In this document: positions 21,222 to 30,788 of the stretch, in pieces
Layout: the number at the start of each line of letters is the position of its first letter
Position numbering within the stretch: the stretch's first letter is position 1
Translations under genes and position numbers: made by a program
The notes under the pieces: generated by a model
The model's input: the letters and a program-made list of their open reading frames with translations, nothing else
Databases searched by the model: none
What the model was told of the DNA's origin: nothing
DNA from: Mycobacterium florentinum
GTDB lineage: Bacteria > Actinomycetota > Actinomycetes > Mycobacteriales > Mycobacteriaceae
DNA: 64,000 nucleotides
Assembly: GCF_010730355.1 (NCBI RefSeq)
Contig: NZ_AP022576.1
Location: forward strand, 124,001 to 188,000
Reading direction: 5' to 3'

Positions 21222-22457
21222 TCACAGCAGCCCGGCCAGGTTGCTGCCAATCGTCCAGCCCGCCGTCGCGGCCAGACCGGCCAGCGCCAGCACCAGCGCC
21301 ACCCAGATCAGCACCATGCGCCGGTTTTGTTGACGCGCGAGGGTGAATTCGCTGATCGCGATACCGGCGAATTCGCCTGAGACAGGCTGGTATTCGTATT
21401 CCTCGTCGGGGTCGGGGCCGACCTGGGCCTGCGGTTCGGATTCCGGCCAGTCGCCGGGTCCGCGCGGCAGCTGACGGGTGGGCTGACGCACCGCGGGCTG
21501 AGCCGGCGGCGGTGGCGCCGCGGGCTGCTCGCTGAGCCGACTGTGGTGCAGCGCCGCCGAGCGGTGCTGGGCAGAGTTGCGTGGCGCCGGGACCCGGAAG
21601 TCGGGCAGGTCCAGCTCCTCGGCGATCGCCTCCACGTCGGCGAGCATCTCGATCGCGTCGGCGTACCGCTCGGCCGGGTCGCGCGCCGTCGCGCACGCCA
21701 CGAAATCGTCGAATTGGGTGGGCACTCCTTCGATCACGGCGCCGGGACGCGGCACGTCGTGGTCCAGTCGCTGGTAGGCGACCGACAGCGGGGAGTCGCC
21801 GGTGAACGGTGCCCGGCCGGTCATCAGCTCGTAGGTGAGGATCCCGGCGGAGTAGACATCGCTGCGCGGACCGGCGTTACCGTCGCGCACCTGCTCGGGC
21901 GACAAGTAGGCCGCGGTGCCCAAAATGACACTGGTGGAGGTGATTCCGGCGGCCGCGACCGCACGTACCAGACCGAAATCGGCGATTTTGACGTCGCCAT
22001 CATCGGAGATCAGCACGTTCTCGGGTTTGACGTCGCGATGCACCAGCCCGGCGCGATGCGCGGCGGCCAGCCCACCGAGCAGCGGGCGCAGCACCGCCAC
22101 CACGGCATGGGGCGGCATCGGACCGCGTTCGGCCAGCAGCTCGCGCAGGGTGCCGCCCTCGATGAGCTCCATCACCAGAAATGGGTGCCGCGCGTCCAGG
22201 CCCTGGTCGTAGACGGCGACCAGCCCCGGATTCTTCAGCCGGGCCACCGTGCGGGCCTCGAGCTGGAAGCGGGTCATGAACTCGCTGTCGCCGGCATAGC
22301 GCGAATCCATCACTTTCAGCGCGACCGGGCGATCGAGCCGGACGTCGAGGCCGCGGTACACCGTCGAGGTGCCGCCGCTGGCGATCTTGCCCTGAACCAG
22401 GTAGCGGCCATCCAGCAACGCGCTGTCCAACGGGTCGCCCGTCCCGGGTCTGGTCAC
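21222..22457 (-). CDS. pknL: Transmembrane serine/threonine protein kinase PknL
   Basis: A eukaryotic-like Ser/Thr kinase of 411 aa. Kinase features: glycine loop GKIASGGTSTVYRG, catalytic Lys48 (VALKVMDS), HRDVKPEN (Asp142) and DFG (160-162). A Pro/Gln-rich juxtamembrane segment (about 300-370) leads to one transmembrane helix (MVLIWVALVLALAGLAATAG) and a very short outer tail, so there is no PASTA sensor. GTG 22457 gives VTRPGTGDPLDSALLDGRYL, matching M. tuberculosis PknL. It is divergent from its reported substrate Rv2175c (91-bp gap) and sits near the cell wall cluster. Confidence 0.96.
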   Translation of the reverse strand: MTRPGTGDPLDSALLDGRYLVQGKIASGGTSTVYRGLDVRLDRPVALKVMDSRYAGDSEFMTRFQLEARTVARLKNPGLVAVYDQGLDARHPFLVMELIEGGTLRELLAERGPMPPHAVVAVLRPLLGGLAAAHRAGLVHRDVKPENVLISDDGDVKIADFGLVRAVAAAGITSTSVILGTAAYLSPEQVRDGNAGPRSDVYSAGILTYELMTGRAPFTGDSPLSVAYQRLDHDVPRPGAVIEGVPTQFDDFVACATARDPAERYADAIEMLADVEAIAEELDLPDFRVPAPRNSAQHRSAALHHSRLSEQPAAPPPPAQPAVRQPTRQLPRGPGDWPESEPQAQVGPDPDEEYEYQPVSGEFAGIAISEFTLARQQNRRMVLIWVALVLALAGLAATAGWTIGSNLAGLL

Positions 22458-22548
22458 GGGGCCATCGTAGGTGCGGGTCGGCGATTGGCGAGGAGAACAT
22501 CCGCGCAAGCCGCCTCCGCGCCCGGCAACCACGGCCTACACTTGCGCC

Positions 22549-22953
22549 GTGGGCAGTATTCCGGCCGGCGACGATGTCTTGGATCCCGACGAGCCAACCT
22601 ACGACCTGCCCCGGGTCGCCGAGTTGCTCGGCGTGCCGGTGAGCAAGGTGCAGCAGCAGCTGCGAGAGGGTCATCTGCTTGCGGTTCGCCGTGCCGGGGG
22701 TGTGGTGATTCCGCAGGTCTTCTTCACCAACAGCGGTGAAGTCGTCAAGAGCCTGCCGGGGCTGCTGACCATCCTGCACGACGGCGGTTATCACGAAACC
22801 GAGATCGTGCGTTGGCTGTTCACCCCCGATGCGTCGCTGACGGTGACGCGCGACGGGAGCCGCGATGCGATCAGCAACGCCCGTCCGGTCGACGCGTTGC
22901 ACGCCCACCAGGCCCGCGAGGTGGTCCGCCGGGCCCAGGCGATGGCTTACTGA
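22549..22953 (+). CDS. PknL substrate, winged-helix DNA-binding protein (Rv2175c-like)
   Basis: A 134-aa protein very close to the M. tuberculosis Rv2175c sequence I remember. The wHTH is seen in YDLPRVAELLGVPVSKVQQQ, with the conserved ALHAHQAREVVRRAQAMAY tail. In M. tuberculosis it is a DNA-binding protein phosphorylated by PknL, which reduces DNA binding. GTG 22549 is used here; the H37Rv annotation begins about 12 codons earlier, but the upstream codons here are unlike that extension. The target sites are not known to me. Confidence 0.92.
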   Translation: MGSIPAGDDVLDPDEPTYDLPRVAELLGVPVSKVQQQLREGHLLAVRRAGGVVIPQVFFTNSGEVVKSLPGLLTILHDGGYHETEIVRWLFTPDASLTVTRDGSRDAISNARPVDALHAHQAREVVRRAQAMAY

Positions 22954-22960
22954 CGGCGTA

Positions 22961-24487
22961 CTAGGCGGCCAGCGGTTCTTCGGCCTGTTCGGCGCGCGCT
23001 TCCGGGGCGCGGTACAGCGCCCGCCAGACCAGCAGCGCGGCCACGGTGGCCATCGAAAAGTGCAGCCAGGAATACATGCCGTGCGATCCGTCGGGCTTGA
23101 AGATCACCATCGCCCAGGTCGAGAGCCCGCCGATGACGGCGATCGCCCGGCGCGACTGGGCCAGCGGCGACGCCACCGCCAGCGGCCAGGAGTAATACCA
23201 CGGCAGGGCGGCCGGTACGAACAACACCACGATCAGCATCGACCACGCCATACCGGTCAGTGCGCCCCGGTCGTCGCGCCGGAACCGCCACCACAGCAGC
23301 GGCAGCGATACGGCGATGATCCCGATGCCGATCAAGCGGGTGACCCGCAGCGTGGCGTAGAAGTTCACCGGGACAATCCCGTTGACGAGGAAGTGGATCA
23401 CGTTCGCCGCCGCGGTCGGCACCGTCAGCCAGTTGATGATCTTCACCGATCCGGCCAGCGCGGTCAGCCAGCCCAATCCGACGCCGGCCGCCACGGACAA
23501 GACGCCGAACACCGCGACGAAGATCAGCAGGCCCATCGCGGTGGCCGCCGCGAATGCCTGCAACGGCCGATATCCGCGTTGGTCGCGCAGATGGCGCATC
23601 CACACCCAGACCAGAAACGGCAACGACAGTGCGGCGGTGGCTTTGACCGCGACCGCGACCGTCACCAGGGTGATACCCAGGCCGTGACGGCCTTGGAAGG
23701 TCAGCGCGATCCCGGCGGTCATCAGACCCACCATCAGCATCTCGTTGTGCACCCCGCCCATCAGGTGGATCAACACCAGCGGGTTCAGCACACAGATCCA
23801 CAACGCCGTGGCGCCGCTGGTGCCGATGTGGTGGGCCAGTCGGGGAGCGGCCCAGATCAACAGCGCCAGCCCGGGCAGCATGCACAGCCGCAGCAGCATG
23901 GTCCCGGCGATCACGTGATTGCCGGCCACCACCGTGACGAGCTTGGCAATGAGAATGAACACCGGACCATACGGTGCGGTGGTGATCGTCCAAATGGGAC
24001 TTACGTTGTCCAACAACACGTTCGGATTCGCGACCGGGCCCACGGCATACGGGTCGAAGCCGTCGCGCAGCAGCGCGCCCTGGGCCAGATAGGAATAGGT
24101 GTCGCGGCTGAAAACCGGCACCGACAGCAGCAGGGGCGCCAACCAGAAGCCGGTGGTGGCGCGCATCATGAACTCGGTGGTTTCGCCTGCGATGACGCGG
24201 CGGCCCAGCGTCAGCCACGCGAACAACATCAGCGCCACGCCCGTCCACAGCAGAATCGACGACAGCACCAGCCCGTGGCCAAATCGCAGCCAGGACATGT
24301 GGATCGACTCCAGCAGGGGGTCGTGTGGCTTGGTGCTGCCCGCGCCCAGGCCGCCGGCGGTGATCAGCACCGAACCCACGAAGCCCAGCTTTGCCGGGCG
24401 GGCCTGCGGAGCGGCAGCGAACGCCTTCAGTTCCGAAAGCCGCTGGGCGACAGATCGTTTCGGACCGGTGTCGATCGGCGTGGTCAT
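22961..24487 (-). CDS. mptA: Alpha(1-6) mannopyranosyltransferase MptA
   Basis: A polytopic GT-C (GT87) enzyme of 508 aa with about 13 hydrophobic helices. It extends the alpha(1-6) mannan core of lipomannan and lipoarabinomannan, using polyprenyl-phosphomannose on the periplasmic side. The first large loop has SRDTYSYLAQGALLRDGFDP, carrying the conserved Asp, and later WTITTAPYGPVF. Length is close to M. tuberculosis Rv2174 (about 516 aa). It converges on the Rv2175c-like gene (8-nt gap) and starts 5 nt after idsA2 ends, so the two form an operon. Confidence 0.94.
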   Translation of the reverse strand: MTTPIDTGPKRSVAQRLSELKAFAAAPQARPAKLGFVGSVLITAGGLGAGSTKPHDPLLESIHMSWLRFGHGLVLSSILLWTGVALMLFAWLTLGRRVIAGETTEFMMRATTGFWLAPLLLSVPVFSRDTYSYLAQGALLRDGFDPYAVGPVANPNVLLDNVSPIWTITTAPYGPVFILIAKLVTVVAGNHVIAGTMLLRLCMLPGLALLIWAAPRLAHHIGTSGATALWICVLNPLVLIHLMGGVHNEMLMVGLMTAGIALTFQGRHGLGITLVTVAVAVKATAALSLPFLVWVWMRHLRDQRGYRPLQAFAAATAMGLLIFVAVFGVLSVAAGVGLGWLTALAGSVKIINWLTVPTAAANVIHFLVNGIVPVNFYATLRVTRLIGIGIIAVSLPLLWWRFRRDDRGALTGMAWSMLIVVLFVPAALPWYYSWPLAVASPLAQSRRAIAVIGGLSTWAMVIFKPDGSHGMYSWLHFSMATVAALLVWRALYRAPEARAEQAEEPLAA

Positions 24488-24491
24488 CAGC

Positions 24492-25712
<1,221 letters not shown>

Positions 25713-25754
25713 CTATGCTGGCTGGGTGCCATCCGCCCTAGAAAGAGGAACCGC

Positions 25755-26651
25755 GTGACTCTCAACACCATTGCGCTCGAGCTGGTGCCGCCGAACGCGG
25801 ACGAGGGTCGGGAGCGGGCGCTTGAAGAGGCAAGCAAGGTTGTGCGGTATTCGGCCGAATCCGGTCTGGCCGGCCGCATCCGTCACGTGATGATTCCCGG
25901 CATCATCGCCGAGGACGACGACCGTCCCATCGTGATGAAGCCCAAGTTCGACGTGCTCGACTTCTGGTCGGTCATCAAGCCCGAACTGCCGGGGATCGAC
26001 GGCCTGTGCACCCAGGTCACCGCCTTCATGGACGAATCGACGTTGCGTGGGCGGCTCACCCAGCTGACCGACGCCGGCATGGAAGGCGTGGTGTTCGTCG
26101 GCGTCCCGCGCACGATGAACGACGGCGAGGGCTCCGGGGTCGCGCCGACCGACGCCCTGTCGATCTATCGCGACCTGGTAGTTAACCGCGGCGTGATCCT
26201 GATTCCCACCCGCGAGGGCGAGCACGGCCGGTTCAACTTCAAATGCGACCAGGGCGCCACGTACGGCATGACGCAGCTGTTGTACTCCGACGCGATCGTG
26301 GGCTTCTTGACCGATTTCGCCAAGACCACTGATCACCGGCCCGAGATCCTGCTGTCGTTCGGCTTCGTACCGAAGATGGAGAACAAGACGGGCCTGATCA
26401 ACTGGCTCATTCAGGACCCGGGCAACGCCGCGGTGGCAGCCGAGCAAGACTTCGTCAAACAGCTGGCCGGCCGCGAACCGCCGCAGAAGCGCCAGTTGAT
26501 GCTCGACCTGTACAAGCGGGTGGTGGACGGCGTCGCCGAACTCGGCTTCCCGCTGAGCATCCACCTGGAGGCGACCTACGGGCTGTCCGGTCCGGCGTTT
26601 GCGACCTTCGCCGAGATGATCGACTACTGGTCGCCCGCCCAGCGCGTCTAA
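25755..26651 (+). CDS. Methylenetetrahydrofolate reductase-like protein (Rv2172c-like)
   Basis: A 298-aa cytoplasmic protein with an AAAGAGGAA ribosome site just before GTG 25755. It begins LNTIALELVPPNADEGRERA, recalling the ExxPP N-terminal motif of MTHFR. Homologues in M. smegmatis and M. tuberculosis have been reported as an unusual FAD-independent 5,10-methylenetetrahydrofolate reductase, which would feed methionine synthesis. I see no canonical MetF FAD motif. The family match is firm; the activity is taken from those reports. It is divergent from idsA2 (180-bp gap) and convergent with lppM. Confidence 0.85.
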   Translation: MTLNTIALELVPPNADEGRERALEEASKVVRYSAESGLAGRIRHVMIPGIIAEDDDRPIVMKPKFDVLDFWSVIKPELPGIDGLCTQVTAFMDESTLRGRLTQLTDAGMEGVVFVGVPRTMNDGEGSGVAPTDALSIYRDLVVNRGVILIPTREGEHGRFNFKCDQGATYGMTQLLYSDAIVGFLTDFAKTTDHRPEILLSFGFVPKMENKTGLINWLIQDPGNAAVAAEQDFVKQLAGREPPQKRQLMLDLYKRVVDGVAELGFPLSIHLEATYGLSGPAFATFAEMIDYWSPAQRV

Positions 26652-26668
26652 CCCGCTCGGCGACGATG

Positions 26669-26685
26669 CAGGCCGGGACGGCCTG
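26669..26685. terminator. Hairpin between convergent genes
   Basis: Perfect 7-bp stem CAGGCCG/CGGCCTG with a GGA loop lies between the Rv2172c-like stop and the lppM stop. There is no U-tract, so termination by this hairpin alone is uncertain. Confidence 0.45.
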
Positions 26686-26703
26686 AGGAGAAGCCGGGCA
26701 AAT

Positions 26704-27411
26704 CTAACTGGGCGGCTGATTGCCCGGTGTGGTGAACCGCTCGGAGCGGTCCCGGCTCATCCAGGCCAGTAGCGCGACCACGCCCGCCGCCGCGAACGAC
26801 GCGATGGCCAGCCATACGCCCGCGCCGGTGAAGGAACGGGTGTTGGGATCGGTGTAGCGCGCCTGGGCGGTCATCGTGCTCACCACGCCCGGCTTGAGCT
26901 TCCACGACACCGCATCGGGATCGACGCGGTCGCCGTTGGTCGAGGTCACGACGCCGGGAAAGGCGACGGTCAGCTCGACGTCGGCGTCGGGATCGGTCAG
27001 CGACGTCAGATCCGCGCGGCCTTCCAGGATCACCACGTTGCCGTTGCGACGCAGCGACACGTTGACGCCGGCGGCGTCGGAGTTCATGTTGGCCAGCTGC
27101 GGTAACTCGCCGAACGTCAAATCGGAGAACACCGCCTGCGACCCGACGTAGCCGTCGCTGTCGTAGTTCGACACCGCGACCTTCTGATTGAACGGCAAGT
27201 TATTGGTGTCCAGTTGCGGACCCGTGTCCTTGGGAGTTTTCGGCTTGGCCGCCGCGATGATCTCCCCGGACACCAGGTCATCGGGCGAGATGGTCAGCGA
27301 GGCTCTGGCTCGCAGGCATCCGGTCGCCAGGGGGACCAGCAGCATCAGCATGGCGATCGCGAGCACGCGAGTGGATGCTCGGGTTCGACGTGGGGGAGAG
27401 CTGGCGCGCAC
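26704..27411 (-). CDS. lppM: Lipoprotein LppM
   Basis: A 235-aa envelope protein. Basic N-terminus, hydrophobic segment (VLAIAMLMLLVPL) and lipobox LATGC give a predicted lipidated Cys near residue 32. The central region (about 40-185) matches the LppM domain, with LRRNGNVVILEGRADLTSL. A C-terminal transmembrane helix (about 198-216, WLAIASFAAAGVVALLAW) follows, so it is anchored at both ends. In M. tuberculosis LppM is linked to phagocytosis and phagosome maturation. GTG 27411 start. Confidence 0.93.
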   Translation of the reverse strand: MRASSPPRRTRASTRVLAIAMLMLLVPLATGCLRARASLTISPDDLVSGEIIAAAKPKTPKDTGPQLDTNNLPFNQKVAVSNYDSDGYVGSQAVFSDLTFGELPQLANMNSDAAGVNVSLRRNGNVVILEGRADLTSLTDPDADVELTVAFPGVVTSTNGDRVDPDAVSWKLKPGVVSTMTAQARYTDPNTRSFTGAGVWLAIASFAAAGVVALLAWMSRDRSERFTTPGNQPPS

Positions 27412-27483
27412 CAGGTCATCGTGCCAGATCCGGCGTCTGGATTGCCCACGTCGTCCGGTGTTCGAGTCGGCCGGGCTCCGCAG

Positions 27484-28086
27484 CTAGAGCGGCAGCGGGC
27501 GGCCCAGGATCGCGAATGCCCGTGGGTCACCGGCGAAGTGGTAGCCGCGGATGATGTCGTTGAAGCCCAACCGTCGATACAACCGCCAGGCGCGATTGGC
27601 CTCACCGTTGGTTTCCGGCGTCGAGAGCAGCACATTGCGCTCGCAGCGGCCGGCGAGCAGCCTGCGGGCCAGCGCCTCGCCGATGCCGCGGCCCTGCGCA
27701 CGCGGATGAATGTGCAGCTCGGTCAGCTCGAAATAGCTGTTCATCAGCTGCGCGATCTCCTGAGGTGGCAGGCCACCGCGCTGCATCCCCAGCACAACCT
27801 GCTGCTGCCACCACTGCCCGGGCGCCCCCGGGTAGCCGTAGGCCACTCCGAGCAACGGCGCATCGCTCAGTTCCGACGCCGGCGGCACATCGCCGCCCTC
27901 GGCCGCGTCCGCCTCGACCGCGGCGGCGGCCTGCCACCCACGCCGGCGGATGTGTTCGAGCCACATGGCCGCGCGCTGGTTCTCGGTGCCCCGGGGGTAT
28001 CGCATGGCGTCGACGTAGACCCCGAGGGCGTCACTGAGACGGCGCTCCATATCGTTCGGCGGCAGATCGATGAGGAATATCGCCAA
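27484..28086 (-). CDS. GNAT family acetyltransferase (Rv2170-like)
   Basis: A 200-aa N-acetyltransferase. The acetyl-CoA binding motif is LHIHPRAQGRGIGEALARRL (the RGxGxx A/G pattern), followed by NGEANRAWRLYRRLGFNDII typical of GNAT motif B. TTG 28086 gives LAIFLIDLPPND, equivalent to the start I recall for Rv2170; a longer frame opens at 28110. Rv2170 of M. tuberculosis has been reported to acetylate isocitrate dehydrogenase. It lies 72 nt upstream of lppM on the same strand. Confidence 0.9.
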   Translation of the reverse strand: MAIFLIDLPPNDMERRLSDALGVYVDAMRYPRGTENQRAAMWLEHIRRRGWQAAAAVEADAAEGGDVPPASELSDAPLLGVAYGYPGAPGQWWQQQVVLGMQRGGLPPQEIAQLMNSYFELTELHIHPRAQGRGIGEALARRLLAGRCERNVLLSTPETNGEANRAWRLYRRLGFNDIIRGYHFAGDPRAFAILGRPLPL

Positions 28087-28425
28087 CTCGCGGTGTCCTC
28101 CTCGTCGCAATGATCGGGCCTCATGCTGTCATCGCCGTCAGGCGCTGCGTCGGCCCCGTGCCCGTATCGCCATTATCGGGTCCGAGGCCGATCGGCTGAC
28201 GGGCGGTGGCGGCAACCAACCGACGACTCCGTCCGGTTAGGCAAGGCTGTTGTAACGCTTCGTCGTTGCGGCCCGATGATCGTCGGGAAGCAACGGAGAT
28301 AGAATCGCGGACGAACCAGTGGTACGGGTCTGATTGACCTCGTATCATTTGACTTAGTTGCCCATACAATGGGCATCCGCGTGCTATCGATAGTTACGTG
28401 TCACACTGTCGGCAAGGAGGGACGA
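28087..28425. other. Divergent intergenic region with a palindrome at 28359-28375
   Basis: This 339-bp gap separates the GNAT gene and the DUF3040 gene. It becomes AT-rich from about 28310. TGCCCAT-ACA-ATGGGCA (28359-28375) is a perfect 7-bp inverted repeat about 50 nt before the DUF3040 start, a candidate operator. No convincing gene was found. Confidence 0.5.
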
Positions 28426-28827
28426 ATGCCACTCTCCGATCATGAGCAGCGGATGCTCGATCAGATCGAGAGCGCTCTCTACGCCGAGGATCCCAAGTTC
28501 GCTTCGAGCGTACGTGGTGGGGGATTCCGCGCACCGACCGCGCGGCGTCGTCTGCAGGGTGCGGCTCTCTTCGTTATCGGTCTGGCGATGCTGGTTTCCG
28601 GCGTGGCGTTCAAGGCCACGATGATTGGCAGCTTCCCGATTCTCAGCGTGGTTGGCTTCGTTGTGATGTTCGGTGGCGTGGTGTTCGCCATCACCGGTCC
28701 GCGAATGTCCGGGCGGCCGAACCAGTCCGGGCCCGCGCCGGGCGCGCGCCCGCGCCGCACCAAGGGTGGCGGCGGCTCGTTCACGAGCCGCATGGAAGAC
28801 CGCTTCCGCCGCCGCTTCGACGAGTAG
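28426..28827 (+). CDS. DUF3040 two-helix membrane protein (Rv2169c-like)
   Basis: A 133-aa protein. The N-terminal MPLSDHEQRMLDQIESALYA is the DUF3040 signature, followed by two adjacent transmembrane helices (about 43-61 and 68-88) and a basic Gly/Arg-rich tail. ATG 28426 has an excellent AAGGAGG site (28414-28420). Proteins of this type are conserved next to mraZ in actinobacteria. Function is unknown; an envelope or division role is inferred from position. A strong terminator follows. Confidence 0.9.
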   Translation: MPLSDHEQRMLDQIESALYAEDPKFASSVRGGGFRAPTARRRLQGAALFVIGLAMLVSGVAFKATMIGSFPILSVVGFVVMFGGVVFAITGPRMSGRPNQSGPAPGARPRRTKGGGGSFTSRMEDRFRRRFDE

Positions 28828-28851
28828 CCGAACCACCGAACACGCAAGACC

Positions 28852-28887
28852 TTAAGGGGTAGCCGAACCGGCTGCCCCTTAATTTTT
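28852..28887 (+). terminator. Intrinsic terminator after the DUF3040 gene
   Basis: A 14-bp stem, TTAAGGGGTAGCCG paired with CGGCTGCCCCTTAA (one G-U pair), AAC loop, then a run of five T (28883-28887). This is a textbook rho-independent terminator, unusual in mycobacteria, and it insulates the mraZ operon from upstream transcription. Confidence 0.85.
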
Positions 28888-28929
28888 GTGCTGGAGCCCG
28901 ATTCGTGTCGCAACCGAGGCCGATCCGAG

Positions 28930-28967
28930 CCCCACTGCGCCCCACTCGGGCGCCCCACTTCCCCCCA
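28930..28967 (-). promoter_or_regulatory. Upstream cluster of inverted MraZ-box-like repeats
   Basis: CCCCA words (TGGGG on the minus strand) occur at 28930-28934, 28940-28944, 28953-28957 and 28963-28967. They form two pairs, each with a 10-bp period. They resemble the downstream MraZ boxes but point the other way. This could be an auxiliary MraZ site or a GC-rich repeat of other meaning. Confidence 0.4.
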
Positions 28968-29097
28968 CCGAGCAACTTTGGGGTCCTGAAATGCGGTTTC
29001 CCCACGCCGCATGCGAGCCCCGCGAGGGTGCTCCGCGGCTGCGGAGCGGCGTGGGGTGGCAAATCATCGGCGAAACACCCCGACGGCACCTCTTTTA

Positions 29098-29132
29098 TGG
29101 GGCAAAGTGGGGGACTGTGGGGTATGGTGGCT
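29098..29132 (+). promoter_or_regulatory. MraZ operator: four TGGGG-type boxes at 10-bp period
   Basis: TGGGG starts at 29098, 29108 and 29118, with a weaker TGGCT at 29128, each separated by 5 nt. In E. coli and other bacteria MraZ binds such tandem TGGGN boxes before its own operon. The array ends 48 nt before the mraZ start codon, the expected place for autorepression of the division cluster. Confidence 0.8.
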
Positions 29133-29179
29133 GAAGTGTTTGGGCGAGGCGCAAGCCGGTCTTCGCAGGAGGTGAGCAG

Positions 29180-29611
29180 GTGTTTCTCGGCACCTACACG
29201 CCCAAGCTCGACGACAAGGGGCGACTGACGTTGCCCGCCAAGTTTCGTGACGCACTGGCAGGGGGGTTGATGGTCACCAAGAGCCAAGATCACAGCCTCG
29301 CCGTCTACCCGCGGGCGGAATTCGAGGAGCTGGCCCGCCGGGCGAGCAAGACCTCTCGCAGCAACCCGGAAGCCAGGGCGTTCCTGCGCAATCTGGCCGC
29401 CGGCACCGATGAGCAGCACCCCGACGCCCAGGGCCGCATCACCCTGTCGGCCGACCACCGTCGCTACGCGAACCTATCCAAGGACTGCGTGGTGATCGGA
29501 GCGGTCGACTACCTGGAAATCTGGGATGCCCAGGCCTGGCAGGACTACCAGCAAGCACACGAAGAGAACTTCTCCGCGGCCAGCGATGAAGCACTCGGCG
29601 ACATCATCTGA
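29180..29611 (+). CDS. mraZ: Transcriptional regulator MraZ
   Basis: First gene of the division and cell wall cluster. The 143-aa protein has two SpoVT/AbrB-like DNA-binding repeats, seen as [19 protein letters not shown] and [19 protein letters not shown]. In bacteria where it has been tested it assembles as a ring and binds tandem TGGGN boxes at its promoter. GTG 29180 follows an AGGAGGTG site. The rsmH start lies within its 3' end. Confidence 0.96.
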   Translation: MFLGTYTPKLDDKGRLTLPAKFRDALAGGLMVTKSQDHSLAVYPRAEFEELARRASKTSRSNPEARAFLRNLAAGTDEQHPDAQGRITLSADHRRYANLSKDCVVIGAVDYLEIWDAQAWQDYQQAHEENFSAASDEALGDII

Positions 29612-30788
29612 GGCGCATGCCCGTGCATCGTGGCCTCTGCCCGAACCGACCCTGGCGTACTTCCCCAACGCCAGGTTCGTAACTTCGGACAGGGACCTCG
29701 GTGCAGGGGCGCGTCTTTCCACTGCCCATCGTTGCGATGTGTTCTTGAAGGCGCGGGGAGGTGTTGCGGTGGCCGACAAGGACTTCGGGCATGTGCCCGT
29801 GCTGCTGGAGCGATGCGTCGAACTGCTCGCCCCGGCGCTGACCCGCCACCAGCCCGACGGCTCCGGCGCGGTGCTCGTCGACGCCACGCTTGGCGCGGGC
29901 GGGCACGCGCAACGATTCTTGACCGAACTTCCGGGCCTGCGGTTGATCGGGCTCGACCGCGATCCCAGCGCCCTGGACACCGCCGGCGCCCGGCTCGCGC
30001 CGTTCGCCGACCGAATCACCCTGGTGCACACCCGGTATGACGGCATCGACGAAGCCCTGGCCGAATCCGGCTACGCCGCAAACGAATCGATCGACGGGGT
30101 GTTGTTCGATCTGGGCGTCTCCTCGATGCAGCTCGACCGGGCCGAGCGGGGGTTCGCGTATGCCCAGGACGCGCCGCTGGACATGCGGATGGATCCGTCG
30201 TCGCCGCTGACCGCGGCCGACATCGTGAACACCTACGACGAGGCCGAGCTGGCGAACATCCTGCACCGCTACGGCGAGGAGCGATTCGCTCGCCGCATCG
30301 CCACCCACATCGTCCGGCAGCGGGCCAGCGCCCCGTTCACCTCGACGGCCGAGTTGGTGGCCCTGCTGTACCAGGCGATTCCGGCTGCGGCCCGGCGTAC
30401 CGGCGGGCATCCGGCCAAGCGCACCTTCCAGGCGCTGCGGATCGCGGTCAACGACGAGCTGGACACGCTGCGCCGGGCCATCCCGGCCGCACTGGATGCC
30501 CTCACCGTGGCCGGTCGCATCGTGGTGATGGCCTACCAGTCGCTGGAAGACCGGATCGTCAAGCGCGAGTTCGCCGACGCGGTGGCCTCCCGCACGCCGG
30601 TGGACCTCCCGTTCGAGCTGCCCGGCCGCGGCCCGCGATTCAAATCGCTGACCCGCGGTGCCGAGCGCGCCGACGCCGACGAAATCGAACGTAACCCTCG
30701 CAGCACCGCCGTGCGACTACGGGCCTTGCAACGGCTGGAATCCGAGGGACAACCACAGCGGCGGGTGACCAAGAAGGGCGACTCATGA
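29586..30788 (+). CDS. rsmH: 16S rRNA m4C1402 methyltransferase RsmH (MraW)
   Basis: SAM-dependent methylation of C1402 in the ribosomal P site. The core has [13 protein letters not shown], the SAM loop [35 protein letters not shown] and [20 protein letters not shown] 29586 overlaps mraZ by 26 nt and gives 400 aa, close to the 396 aa of M. tuberculosis. It keeps the mycobacterial N-terminal extension ([15 protein letters not shown]). The stop overlaps the ftsL-like start by 4 nt. Confidence 0.94.
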   Translation: MKHSATSSEAHARASWPLPEPTLAYFPNARFVTSDRDLGAGARLSTAHRCDVFLKARGGVAVADKDFGHVPVLLERCVELLAPALTRHQPDGSGAVLVDATLGAGGHAQRFLTELPGLRLIGLDRDPSALDTAGARLAPFADRITLVHTRYDGIDEALAESGYAANESIDGVLFDLGVSSMQLDRAERGFAYAQDAPLDMRMDPSSPLTAADIVNTYDEAELANILHRYGEERFARRIATHIVRQRASAPFTSTAELVALLYQAIPAAARRTGGHPAKRTFQALRIAVNDELDTLRRAIPAALDALTVAGRIVVMAYQSLEDRIVKREFADAVASRTPVDLPFELPGRGPRFKSLTRGAERADADEIERNPRSTAVRLRALQRLESEGQPQRRVTKKGDS

